From Bacillota bacterium (GTDB lineage Bacteria > Bacillota > Clostridia > Lachnospirales > Bianqueaceae): a DNA stretch of 5,290 nt. This document shows positions 1 to 5,290 of this stretch, piece after piece. A program made the position numbers and the translations under genes. Positions within the stretch are counted from its first letter, which is position 1, and each line of letters begins with the position of its first letter. The stretch is taken from NCBI GenBank assembly GCA_017467985.1, contig JAFUJY010000128.1, forward strand, positions 1 to 5,290, in the 5' to 3' direction. The notes below the pieces were generated by a model. That model had not been told where the DNA came from and searched no databases. It saw only the letters and a program-made list of their open reading frames with translations.

Positions 1-1
1 G

Positions 2-1999
2 GAACTCCACTATGCCATCATCGACGAGGTGGACTCTGTCCTGATCGATGAGGCTCGTACTCCGTTGATTATTTCCGGCCGCAGCGGCAAGTCCACAAGC
101 TTGTATAAGCAGGCGGATTTGCTGGCATCCCGCATGAAGAAGGGACGCATTATCGGCGACCAGTCCAAGCTGGCTATGATTATGCAGGAAGAGGTTCAGG
201 AAGAGGGCGACTTCATCGTTGATGAAAAGGAAAATTCCTGTACGTTGACTGCGGATGGTATCCGCAAGGCGGAGCAGTACTTTAAGCTGGACAACCTGGG
301 TGATCCGGAAAATGCCGAGATTCAGCATCACATCAATATCGCGCTGAAGGCTCGCTATTTGATGGCGCGGGATCAGGATTATGTAGTAAGTGAAGGTCAG
401 ATCATCATTGTTGATGAATTTACCGGACGTTTGATGCCCGGTCGTCGTTATTCCGAAGGTCTGCATCAGGCCATTGAGGCCAAGGAAAATGTGGAGGTTA
501 AGCGAGAGAGCAAGACGCTGGCCACCATTACGTTCCAGAACTACTTTAATAAATACGCCAAGAAGGCCGGTATGACCGGTACCGCCAAGACGGAAGAGGG
601 CGAGTTCCAGGATATTTACGGCATGGACGTTGTGGAGATTCCCACCAACCGCCCCGTTGCCCGTAAAGACCATCCGGATATGGTGTTTAAGACCAAAAAG
701 GAAAAGTATAAGGCTGCCATTGAGGATATCAAGGCTTCCCATGATAAGGGACAGCCGGTGCTGGTGGGTACCATCACCATTGAAGACTCTGAGTTGGTCA
801 GCGGTATGCTGAAGAAGATGGGGATTCCCCATAATGTATTGAATGCGAAGTTCCATGAGCGAGAGGCAGAGATCGTTGCGCTGGCAGGTCAGAAGAATGC
901 GGTAACCATTGCAACTAACATGGCCGGCCGTGGTACGGATATTAAGCTGGGTGAGGGTGTACCGGAACTGGGTGGTCTGAAGATCATCGGTACCGAGCGT
1001 CATGAGTCCAGACGTATCGACAACCAGCTGCGAGGTCGTGCCGGTCGTCAGGGTGACAAGGGTGAGTCCCGCTTCTACATTTCCATGGAAGATGATCTGA
1101 TGCGTATTTTCGGCGGCGAAAGAATGAAAACCATTCTGGATCGTCTGCGTCTGCCCGAAGGTCAGCCTATCAGTGATAAGAGTCTGTCCGGCGCCATCGA
1201 GCGTTCTCAGACCCGTGTGGAAGAAAATAACTTTGGCGTTCGTAAGCGTCTGCTGGAGTATGACCAGGTAATGAACCAGCAGAGAGAAATTATTTATGAG
1301 CAGCGTGGTCAGGTGCTGGAGGGCGAGAATATGCGTCCCCGTATGATGAAGATGCTGGAAGAAATCATTACCTATTACGTTCAGGATGTAACCAAGGAGT
1401 CGGAGTTCTCCGGCGACTGGAATATGAATCGTCTGAACGAGGAAATTCGTCGTATCGTTCCCTTCAAGGAGCCCATCACCATTTCTGAAGAAGAAAAGGA
1501 CAAGATCAGTGCTCAGGAGCTGACAGACCGCATTATTGCGGATGCCAAGAAGATGTATGAGGTAAAGGAAGCAGAGCTGAGTCTGGGGAATGAAGAGCGT
1601 GTTCGTGAGATCGAGCGTATGGTTATGCTGGAAGTGGTTGACCAGCACTGGACCGAGCATATCGATATTATGGATCAGATGCGTCAGGGTATCAGCCTGC
1701 AGGCTTATGCCCAGAAGAACCCGCTGGACGAGTACAAGTTTGCTTCTTACGACATGTTCGAAGAGTTGGCTATGAACATTCAGGAGGATACCCTCAAGAC
1801 GATGTTCCGCATGCGCCTGCCGGAGAATCAGGAAGTGGAGCGTAAGGAAGTGTCCAAGGACATTTCCACCAACCGAGGCGTTGACACCAGTAAGGCGAAG
1901 AAGCCGGTGAAGCGTGCGGAGGCCAAGATTGGCCGTAACGATTTGTGTCCTTGTGGCAGCGGTAAGAAATACAAACTCTGCTGCGGACGCAACGTATAA
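2..1999 (+). CDS. secA: Preprotein translocase ATPase SecA, 5'-truncated by the window edge
   Basis: SecA is the cytoplasmic motor that uses ATP to push unfolded preproteins through SecYEG. The reading frame is open from base 2, so the gene starts before the window; the first GTG in frame (29) is an internal Val of the DEVD motif, not a start. About 665 codons are present. Compared with SecA of 840-900 residues, roughly the first 200, with Walker A, are missing. Visible in order: Walker B DEVD (23-34) followed by SVLIDEARTPLIISG; the preprotein cross-linking region; TFQNYF (530-547) and MTGTA (from 572); the second nucleotide-binding fold with MAGRGTDI (920-943) and GTERHESRR...RGRAGRQGD (989-1057); the helical scaffold and wing region; a variable linker (about 1813-1935); and the C-terminal zinc tail CPCGSGKKYKLCCG, with Cys codons at 1946, 1952, 1979 and 1982. 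The fourth ligand is Cys rather than the His of E. coli, a common variant. The long insert E. coli has between MAGRGTDI and GTERHESRR is absent. TAA stop, with a second in-frame TAA at 2003. Identification is essentially certain. Confidence 0.98.
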   Translation, partial: ELHYAIIDEVDSVLIDEARTPLIISGRSGKSTSLYKQADLLASRMKKGRIIGDQSKLAMIMQEEVQEEGDFIVDEKENSCTLTADGIRKAEQYFKLDNLGDPENAEIQHHINIALKARYLMARDQDYVVSEGQIIIVDEFTGRLMPGRRYSEGLHQAIEAKENVEVKRESKTLATITFQNYFNKYAKKAGMTGTAKTEEGEFQDIYGMDVVEIPTNRPVARKDHPDMVFKTKKEKYKAAIEDIKASHDKGQPVLVGTITIEDSELVSGMLKKMGIPHNVLNAKFHEREAEIVALAGQKNAVTIATNMAGRGTDIKLGEGVPELGGLKIIGTERHESRRIDNQLRGRAGRQGDKGESRFYISMEDDLMRIFGGERMKTILDRLRLPEGQPISDKSLSGAIERSQTRVEENNFGVRKRLLEYDQVMNQQREIIYEQRGQVLEGENMRPRMMKMLEEIITYYVQDVTKESEFSGDWNMNRLNEEIRRIVPFKEPITISEEEKDKISAQELTDRIIADAKKMYEVKEAELSLGNEERVREIERMVMLEVVDQHWTEHIDIMDQMRQGISLQAYAQKNPLDEYKFASYDMFEELAMNIQEDTLKTMFRMRLPENQEVERKEVSKDISTNRGVDTSKAKKPVKRAEAKIGRNDLCPCGSGKKYKLCCGRNV

Positions 2000-2010
2000 T
2001 CATAACGACA

Positions 2011-2017
2011 GGAGAGG
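2011..2017 (+). promoter_or_regulatory. Ribosome binding site of prfB
   Basis: GGAGAGG lies 9 nt before the GTG at 2027 and decides the start of prfB. The frame is closed upstream by TAA at 2003-2005, and between that stop and 2027 there is no other ATG, GTG or TTG in frame. GTG 2027 is therefore the only reasonable initiation codon. The secA-prfB gap contains no hairpin followed by a T-run, so co-transcription from secA is likely. Confidence 0.8.
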
Positions 2018-2026
2018 ACGAGATCT

Positions 2027-3151
2027 GTGCTAGCATTTGACGAATATAAATTAGAACTGGAAAAATACAAAGAAGCTGTTGCAGAACTGGGTGAGTCTTT
2101 GAACCCGGAGGAGCTGAAAAATAAAATCGAAGAATACGATTTGATGGCTTCAGAACCGGACTTCTGGAACGATGCGGATCGTAGCCAGAAGATTTTGCAG
2201 GAGGCAGGTGCATTGAAAAACAAGCTGGCAGATTACGAGCATGTAATCCAGAGCTATGATGATGCCTGTACACTGCTGGAAATGGCCATGGAGGAAGAGG
2301 ATGAATCCATGGAAGAAGAACTGCAGATGCAGATGGATGACTTTAAGGAAAGCTACGAGAAGTATCGTCTGCGCGCGCTGCTGTGCGGCGAGTTCGACAG
2401 CAAGAATGCCATCGTAACGCTGCATGCCGGTGCGGGTGGTACCGAGGCATGTGACTGGACCTCCATGCTGTACCGCATGTATACCCGTTGGGCAGAAGCC
2501 CAAGGGTACAAGGTGGATTTGCTGGACTATCAGGAAGGTGATGAAGCGGGTATTAAGTCCGTAACCTTCCAGGTGAATGGTGAAAATGCCTTTGGTTATT
2601 TGAAGTCTGAAAAGGGTATCCACCGTTTGGTACGTATTTCTCCCTTTGACTCTTCCGGAAGACGTCACACATCCTTCTCTTCTTGTGACATCATGCCGGA
2701 GCTGGATGATAGTATCCAGGTGGATATTGATATGGACGATCTGCGTATCGATACCTATCGATCCAGTGGTGCCGGTGGTCAGAAGGTTAATAAGACCAGT
2801 TCTGCCATCCGTATTACCCACTTGCCCACCGGTATTGTGGTGCAGTGTCAGAATGAGCGTTCTCAGTTCCAGAACAAGGACAAGGCCATGCAGATGTTAA
2901 AGGCTAAGCTGTATGAGCTGGAGCAGGAGCGCCAGATGGAGAAGATGGCAGACATCCGTGGTGAGGTCAAGGACATCGCCTGGGGCAGCCAGATTCGTTC
3001 TTATGTTTTCCACCCCTACAGCATGGTCAAGGATCTGCGTACCGGTGAGGAAACAGCCAATATTCAGGGTGTTATGGACGGCGATCTGATGCCTTACATG
3101 AACGCTTACCTGATGTGGAAGAGTAAAAAGATGACCGGCCAGGAAGAATAA
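2027..3151 (+). CDS. prfB: Peptide chain release factor 2 (RF2), single uninterrupted frame
   Basis: RF2 reads UAA and UGA in the ribosomal A site and triggers hydrolysis of peptidyl-tRNA. The 374-residue product is full length (E. coli 365). The N-terminal domain is alpha-helical and acidic, with EPDFWND at 43-49 and a Glu/Met-rich stretch at about 86-106. HAGAGGTEA (133-141) begins the conserved core. The stop-codon recognition tripeptide SPF is at 205-207, which separates RF2 from RF1 (PxT). The catalytic GGQ is at 250-252, followed by KVNKTSSAIRITH. Both motifs fall at the same residue numbers as in E. coli RF2. Residue 246 is Ser, where E. coli K-12 has Thr and many other RF2s Ala. The C-terminus has WGSQIRSYV and VKDLRTG. 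It starts with GTG 27 nt after secA, a conserved gene pair in Firmicutes. Many prfB genes are autoregulated by a +1 frameshift at an early in-frame UGA; here the frame is open throughout, so that control appears absent. Confidence 0.97.
   Translation: MLAFDEYKLELEKYKEAVAELGESLNPEELKNKIEEYDLMASEPDFWNDADRSQKILQEAGALKNKLADYEHVIQSYDDACTLLEMAMEEEDESMEEELQMQMDDFKESYEKYRLRALLCGEFDSKNAIVTLHAGAGGTEACDWTSMLYRMYTRWAEAQGYKVDLLDYQEGDEAGIKSVTFQVNGENAFGYLKSEKGIHRLVRISPFDSSGRRHTSFSSCDIMPELDDSIQVDIDMDDLRIDTYRSSGAGGQKVNKTSSAIRITHLPTGIVVQCQNERSQFQNKDKAMQMLKAKLYELEQERQMEKMADIRGEVKDIAWGSQIRSYVFHPYSMVKDLRTGEETANIQGVMDGDLMPYMNAYLMWKSKKMTGQEE
2087..2104 (+). other. Position of the prfB programmed frameshift site, lost here
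   Basis: Codons 21-26 encode L-G-E-S-L-N and align without gaps with E. coli L-R-G-Y-L-D, where CTT (codon 25) is followed by the in-frame TGA that causes the +1 shift. Here codons 24-26 read TCT TTG AAC, with no in-frame stop and no strong internal Shine-Dalgarno element (GGGTGAG instead of AGGGGG). The string CTTTGA does occur at 2097-2102, but in a register that would need a -1 or +2 change to reach the gene frame. It is therefore not a working copy of the canonical site; it may be a remnant or chance. Confidence 0.7.
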
Positions 3152-3161
3152 TTCCGGCAGG

Positions 3162-3169
3162 AAAGGAAG
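3162..3169 (+). promoter_or_regulatory. Ribosome binding site of the lipoprotein gene
   Basis: AAAGGAAG, an imperfect Shine-Dalgarno sequence, ends 4 nt before ATG 3174 and 7 nt before ATG 3177. Two consecutive ATG codons open the gene, so initiation could be at either. They differ by only one Met and leave the signal peptide unchanged; spacing slightly favours 3177. The prfB stop lies just upstream and no terminator intervenes, so translation may be coupled to prfB. Confidence 0.65.
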
Positions 3170-3173
3170 TACA

Positions 3174-3245
3174 ATGATGAAAAAATATCTTCAGCGAGGT
3201 TTGGTGCTGGTCATGGTATTGTGCCTGGTTTTGGGCATGAGCGGT
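3174..3245 (+). other. Lipoprotein (type II) signal peptide coding segment
   Basis: Codons 1-24 encode a Lys/Arg n-region, a Leu/Val-rich h-region and the residues L-G-M-S-G just before Cys25 (TGT at 3246-3248). This fits cleavage by signal peptidase II after Gly24 and lipidation of Cys25. An earlier Cys17 lies inside the hydrophobic core without a small residue at -1, so it is not the modified Cys. The mature protein would be about 440 residues. Confidence 0.85.
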
Positions 3246-4568
3246 TGTACCGAAAAATATCATAATGGCAGCAAAGCTGTAATTGGGATGGACGATGAGA
3301 CTACATCTAAGATGCAGTCCGCTGTGAACACGGCGAATAAATTGCTGAAAACAGGTACATTGGATGATGTTATTAAACAGCTTCCCGAGGGGGTAGAGCC
3401 CCAGGATGTGACCAATGGCTGGAATCAGTGGGAAGAGATTCGCGCACAGTATGGGGAGTTAAAGAACACGGAGATTCTGGAAGTGTTCTATTATTGCTAT
3501 GCCGGTGCGGCCATTGTCAATTACGAGTTTGAAGATGTAACCATGACCGCTGAAATGTTCTTTACCAGTAATTATCAGCTGGTATATCTGGATTTTTATA
3601 AGTCTGCCATTAGCGATGAGGCGGAGTATGCGCTGCCCCAGGGCCTGGTGGAGGAAACCATGGTGATTGGAGAGGGGACAGACTTTGTGCTGGAAGGCAC
3701 TTTAACCTATCCCGAAGGCGGTGAGAATCTGCCGGCGGTGGTGCTGGTGCACGGTATTGGCAGCAATGACCGGGATCAAACGGCGCTGGCCACCAAGATG
3801 TTCCGGGATCTGGCCAATGGTTTGGCCCAGCAGGGCATTGCGGTGCTGCGTTACGACAAGCGTGGCTATAGCTATCCTGAAAGCTATACGATTACCGATT
3901 TGGATACGCTGACCATCGATTTCCAGACCATTGAGGATGCGGTTTTGGCCACAGAGGTGCTGCGCAGTGCATCCTGTGTGGATCCGGAGCAGGTGTATAT
4001 GATTGGTCATGATTTGGGCGGTTATGTGGCGCCTCGAATCGACTTGGCTGCAGATTTTGCCGGCTATGCTATTATTGCAGCTCCTTCCCGTACATGGGCT
4101 GAGAGTGCATATGACCAGACACTGCGTTATGGTCTGGATGGCATTGAAGAAGAAAATATTCAATACATTGAACCTATGCTGAAGGCTGAAATGGAAACCA
4201 TTCAGAAGATCGACGAGCTGAAGGAAAAGGATTACACTTCTGTGGTTCTGAATCAGTATGCCTATTTCTGGGTGGATCTGATGCAGTATGATTATACTCA
4301 GATGGTGGCCGATGCTAATAAGCCTGTCATGGTTATCCAGGGTGATGCTGATTATCAGACTCAGGCTGAGGTGGAGTATGCCGGCTGGGAGACGCTTTTG
4401 GCGGGCAAGTCCAATGTTGCATTAAAATTATACGAAGGGCTCAACCATATGATGATGGAACCGGAAGGTCCCTTTGTGAATGTTTCAAAACAATATATGC
4501 GGCCCCTGCATGTGGCGGAGGAAGTAATTACAGACCTGGGTCAGTGGATTTTGACACAGGTGGGATAA
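3174..4568 (+). CDS. Predicted surface lipoprotein, DUF3887-like N-terminus plus alpha/beta hydrolase domain, Asp at the nucleophile position
   Basis: The substrate is unknown. The 464-residue product begins with a lipoprotein signal: basic MMKKYLQR, hydrophobic core at 9-21 and lipobox MSGC with Cys25 as the predicted lipidated residue (Met at -3 is less usual than Leu). It should be anchored on the outer face of the membrane. Residues about 45-145 resemble the DUF3887 domain found ahead of hydrolases of this type (recognised by eye, moderate confidence). The alpha/beta hydrolase domain spans about 160-464: oxyanion strand VVLVHGIG (189-196), NDRD (198-201), LRYDKRGYSY (225-234), nucleophile elbow GHDLGG (278-283), a helical cap at about 305-380, acid loop QGDADYQT (389-396; Asp393 is the likely acid) and GLNHMM (422-427; His425). 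The elbow has Asp280 where related clostridial hydrolases have Ser, so it may use an Asp nucleophile like haloalkane dehalogenases and epoxide hydrolases, or be inactive or a binding protein. It lies 22 nt after prfB and is probably the last gene of the secA-prfB unit. Family call firm, activity uncertain. Confidence 0.9.
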   Translation: MMKKYLQRGLVLVMVLCLVLGMSGCTEKYHNGSKAVIGMDDETTSKMQSAVNTANKLLKTGTLDDVIKQLPEGVEPQDVTNGWNQWEEIRAQYGELKNTEILEVFYYCYAGAAIVNYEFEDVTMTAEMFFTSNYQLVYLDFYKSAISDEAEYALPQGLVEETMVIGEGTDFVLEGTLTYPEGGENLPAVVLVHGIGSNDRDQTALATKMFRDLANGLAQQGIAVLRYDKRGYSYPESYTITDLDTLTIDFQTIEDAVLATEVLRSASCVDPEQVYMIGHDLGGYVAPRIDLAADFAGYAIIAAPSRTWAESAYDQTLRYGLDGIEEENIQYIEPMLKAEMETIQKIDELKEKDYTSVVLNQYAYFWVDLMQYDYTQMVADANKPVMVIQGDADYQTQAEVEYAGWETLLAGKSNVALKLYEGLNHMMMEPEGPFVNVSKQYMRPLHVAEEVITDLGQWILTQVG

Positions 4569-4570
4569 AA

Positions 4571-4592
4571 GACGGGGTTCGCCCCGTTTTTT
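4571..4592 (+). terminator. Rho-independent terminator after the hydrolase gene
   Basis: ACGGGG (4572-4577) pairs perfectly with CCCCGT (4582-4587) around a stable TTCG tetraloop (4578-4581), followed by a run of six T (4587-4592). The A-rich bases before the stem (4567-4570) can extend the pairing into the T-run. It starts 2 nt after the hydrolase TAA and should end the secA-prfB-hydrolase transcript. Confidence 0.92.
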
Positions 4593-4601
4593 GTTCTGGT
4601 G

Positions 4602-4610
4602 AAAGGAGGA
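4602..4610 (+). promoter_or_regulatory. Strong ribosome binding site of dnaE
   Basis: AAAGGAGGA is a near-perfect match to the 16S rRNA anti-Shine-Dalgarno sequence and lies 6 nt before ATG 4617. It is the strongest RBS in the window and fixes the dnaE start. A GTG at 4613-4615 is in another frame and too close to the SD. Confidence 0.9.
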
Positions 4611-4616
4611 AGTGCT

Positions 4617-5290
4617 ATGGAATTTGCTCATTTGCATGTGCATACAGAATATAGTCTGCTGGATGGTTCGTCCAAGATTAGCGAAATTGTAAAGCAGGCG
4701 AAGGAGCTGGGCATGACCAGTCTGGCCATTACCGATCACGGTGCCATGTACGGTGTGATCGATTTTTATAAAGAATGTAAAGCCCAGGGGATTCATCCGG
4801 TCATCGGCTGTGAAGTCTATGTGGCAGAGAAGAGCCGTTTTCAGAAAGATGGTCGTTCGGATGCAGAGTATTATCACCTGGTACTTCTGGCCAAGGACCA
4901 ACAGGGGTATGAAAATCTGATTAAGATGGTATCCAAAGGGTTTGTGGAGGGATTTTATTATAAGCCCCGTATTGACCTGGAGCTGCTTGCGGAGTGCCAC
5001 GAGGGCTTGATTGCCCTTAGCGCCTGTTTGGCGGGTGCGGTGCAGCGCACGCTCATGAACGGTGACTACGAAGCTGCGAAAAAAGTGGCTCTGCAGTATG
5101 CGGATATCATGGGGCCGGATCATTTTTATCTGGAATTGCAGGATCACGGGATTCCGGAGCAGGCCCAGGTGAACCAACAGCTGATGCGCCTGAGTCAGGA
5201 GACGGGGCTGGAGTTGGTGGCCACCAACGATGTACACTATACATATAAAGAAGACGCAGAGGCCCATGATGTGCTGCTGTGTATTCAGAC
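4617..5290 (+). CDS. dnaE: DNA polymerase III alpha subunit (DnaE type), 3'-truncated by the window edge
   Basis: This is the catalytic subunit of replicative DNA polymerase III; in Firmicutes with both enzymes, DnaE works beside PolC. Only 224 codons of a protein usually over 1,100 residues are present, all from the N-terminal PHP domain. It starts MEFAHLHVHTEYSLLDG directly at the PHP domain, as in DnaE; PolC would begin with an OB-fold region and carry an exonuclease insert in the PHP domain. The usual PHP metal ligands are all visible: His7, His9, Asp40-His41 (TDHG), Glu66 (GCEVYV), His87 (YYHLVLLAK), Cys137 (SACLAG), and Asp205 and His207 (TNDVHY). Complete sets of this kind are linked to metal binding and, in some bacterial DnaE proteins, proofreading 3'-5' exonuclease activity; E. 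coli DnaE has lost several. The polymerase palm, fingers and clamp-binding motif lie outside the window, so the subtype (DnaE1 or DnaE3) cannot be settled. It begins 24 nt after the terminator T-run, with no room for its own promoter in the gap. Confidence 0.95.
   Translation, partial: MEFAHLHVHTEYSLLDGSSKISEIVKQAKELGMTSLAITDHGAMYGVIDFYKECKAQGIHPVIGCEVYVAEKSRFQKDGRSDAEYYHLVLLAKDQQGYENLIKMVSKGFVEGFYYKPRIDLELLAECHEGLIALSACLAGAVQRTLMNGDYEAAKKVALQYADIMGPDHFYLELQDHGIPEQAQVNQQLMRLSQETGLELVATNDVHYTYKEDAEAHDVLLCIQ

Noticed and set aside
2021..2034. Two 6-bp palindromes (AGATCT and GCTAGC) flanking the prfB start codon.
   Set aside because: They are short, unrelated to each other and explained by chance; there is no extended inverted repeat or operator-like structure.
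2035..2041. ATTTGAC near the prfB start, with the same register as the CTT TGA C frameshift motif (TGA in the -1 relative frame, GAC in the gene frame).
   Set aside because: No start codon exists upstream in the required frame near the RBS, the slippery CTT is absent, and the site would be far from the canonical codon 25/26 position.
1794..2273. Two overlapping minus-strand open frames across the secA-prfB junction.
   Set aside because: They run antisense through the secA zinc tail and the prfB start, overlap each other in different frames, and resemble no known protein.
2150..2821. Minus-strand open frame of 223 codons opposite prfB.
   Set aside because: The plus strand encodes an undoubted RF2 across the whole span; the antisense product has low-complexity, unrecognisable sequence.
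3135..3161. Near-direct repeat CCGGCCAGG / CCGGCAGG around the prfB stop codon.
   Set aside because: Only 8-9 bases, imperfect, two copies and no third copy in the window; not a meaningful repeat or hairpin.
3702..4163. Minus-strand open frame of 153 codons opposite the hydrolase.
   Set aside because: It is antisense to conserved hydrolase motifs and shows no recognisable domain.
4551..4556. TTGACA, a perfect -35 hexamer, near the 3' end of the hydrolase gene as a possible dnaE promoter.
   Set aside because: At 16-18 nt downstream the sequence is the G-rich terminator stem with no -10-like hexamer; the nearby GATAAA at 4564 is too close.
4485..5267. Long open frame on the minus strand (260 codons) opposite dnaE.
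   Set aside because: It lies antisense to a clear dnaE with all PHP motifs, and its translation shows no recognisable domain. It crosses the terminator and the hydrolase end, as a codon-bias shadow would.

Overview
The window is a 5.3 kb piece of a bacterial chromosome carrying four genes, all on the + strand and closely packed: the 3' two-thirds of secA, a complete prfB, a complete gene for a predicted lipoprotein alpha/beta hydrolase, and the 5' end of a DnaE-type DNA polymerase III alpha subunit gene. The secA-prfB order, the AGGAGG-like ribosome binding sites, the GTG start of prfB, the Gram-positive style lipoprotein signal and the protein sequences point to a Firmicute, most likely class Clostridia (Oscillospirales or Lachnospirales are plausible). 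That placement is inference from protein style and gene order, not a database match. Base composition looks roughly balanced in GC and similar across all four genes, so there is no sign of recent horizontal transfer.

Layout: 2-1999, secA, cut at its 5' end just before the Walker B/DEAD motif and complete to the C-terminal zinc-binding tail. 2000-2026, a short gap holding an RBS and no terminator. 2027-3151, prfB (peptide release factor 2) as one uninterrupted frame, without the programmed frameshift many bacteria use. 3152-3173, a short gap with an RBS. 3174-4568, a lipoprotein with a probable DUF3887-like N-terminal region and an alpha/beta hydrolase domain. 4571-4592, a strong intrinsic terminator. 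4602-4610, a strong RBS. 4617-5290, dnaE, running off the right edge inside or just after the PHP domain. No stretch longer than 50 bases lacks an assigned function, and I see no RNA gene, CRISPR array, mobile element or significant repeat.

The three left-hand genes are spaced like one transcription unit (gaps of 27 and 22 nt, no terminator between them) that ends at the hairpin after the hydrolase. SecA drives protein export, RF2 terminates translation at UAA/UGA, and the lipoprotein would itself be a Sec export client. dnaE (chromosome replication) begins 24 nt after the terminator T-run, so it must be transcribed by read-through or from a promoter inside the hydrolase gene.

Most of the window is ordinary housekeeping sequence. 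The points worth a second look are the hydrolase, whose nucleophile elbow reads GHDLGG (Asp where its apparent relatives have Ser) with further active-site changes, and the loss of the prfB frameshift at exactly the codon where it occurs in E. coli. I found no evidence of a novel multi-gene system.
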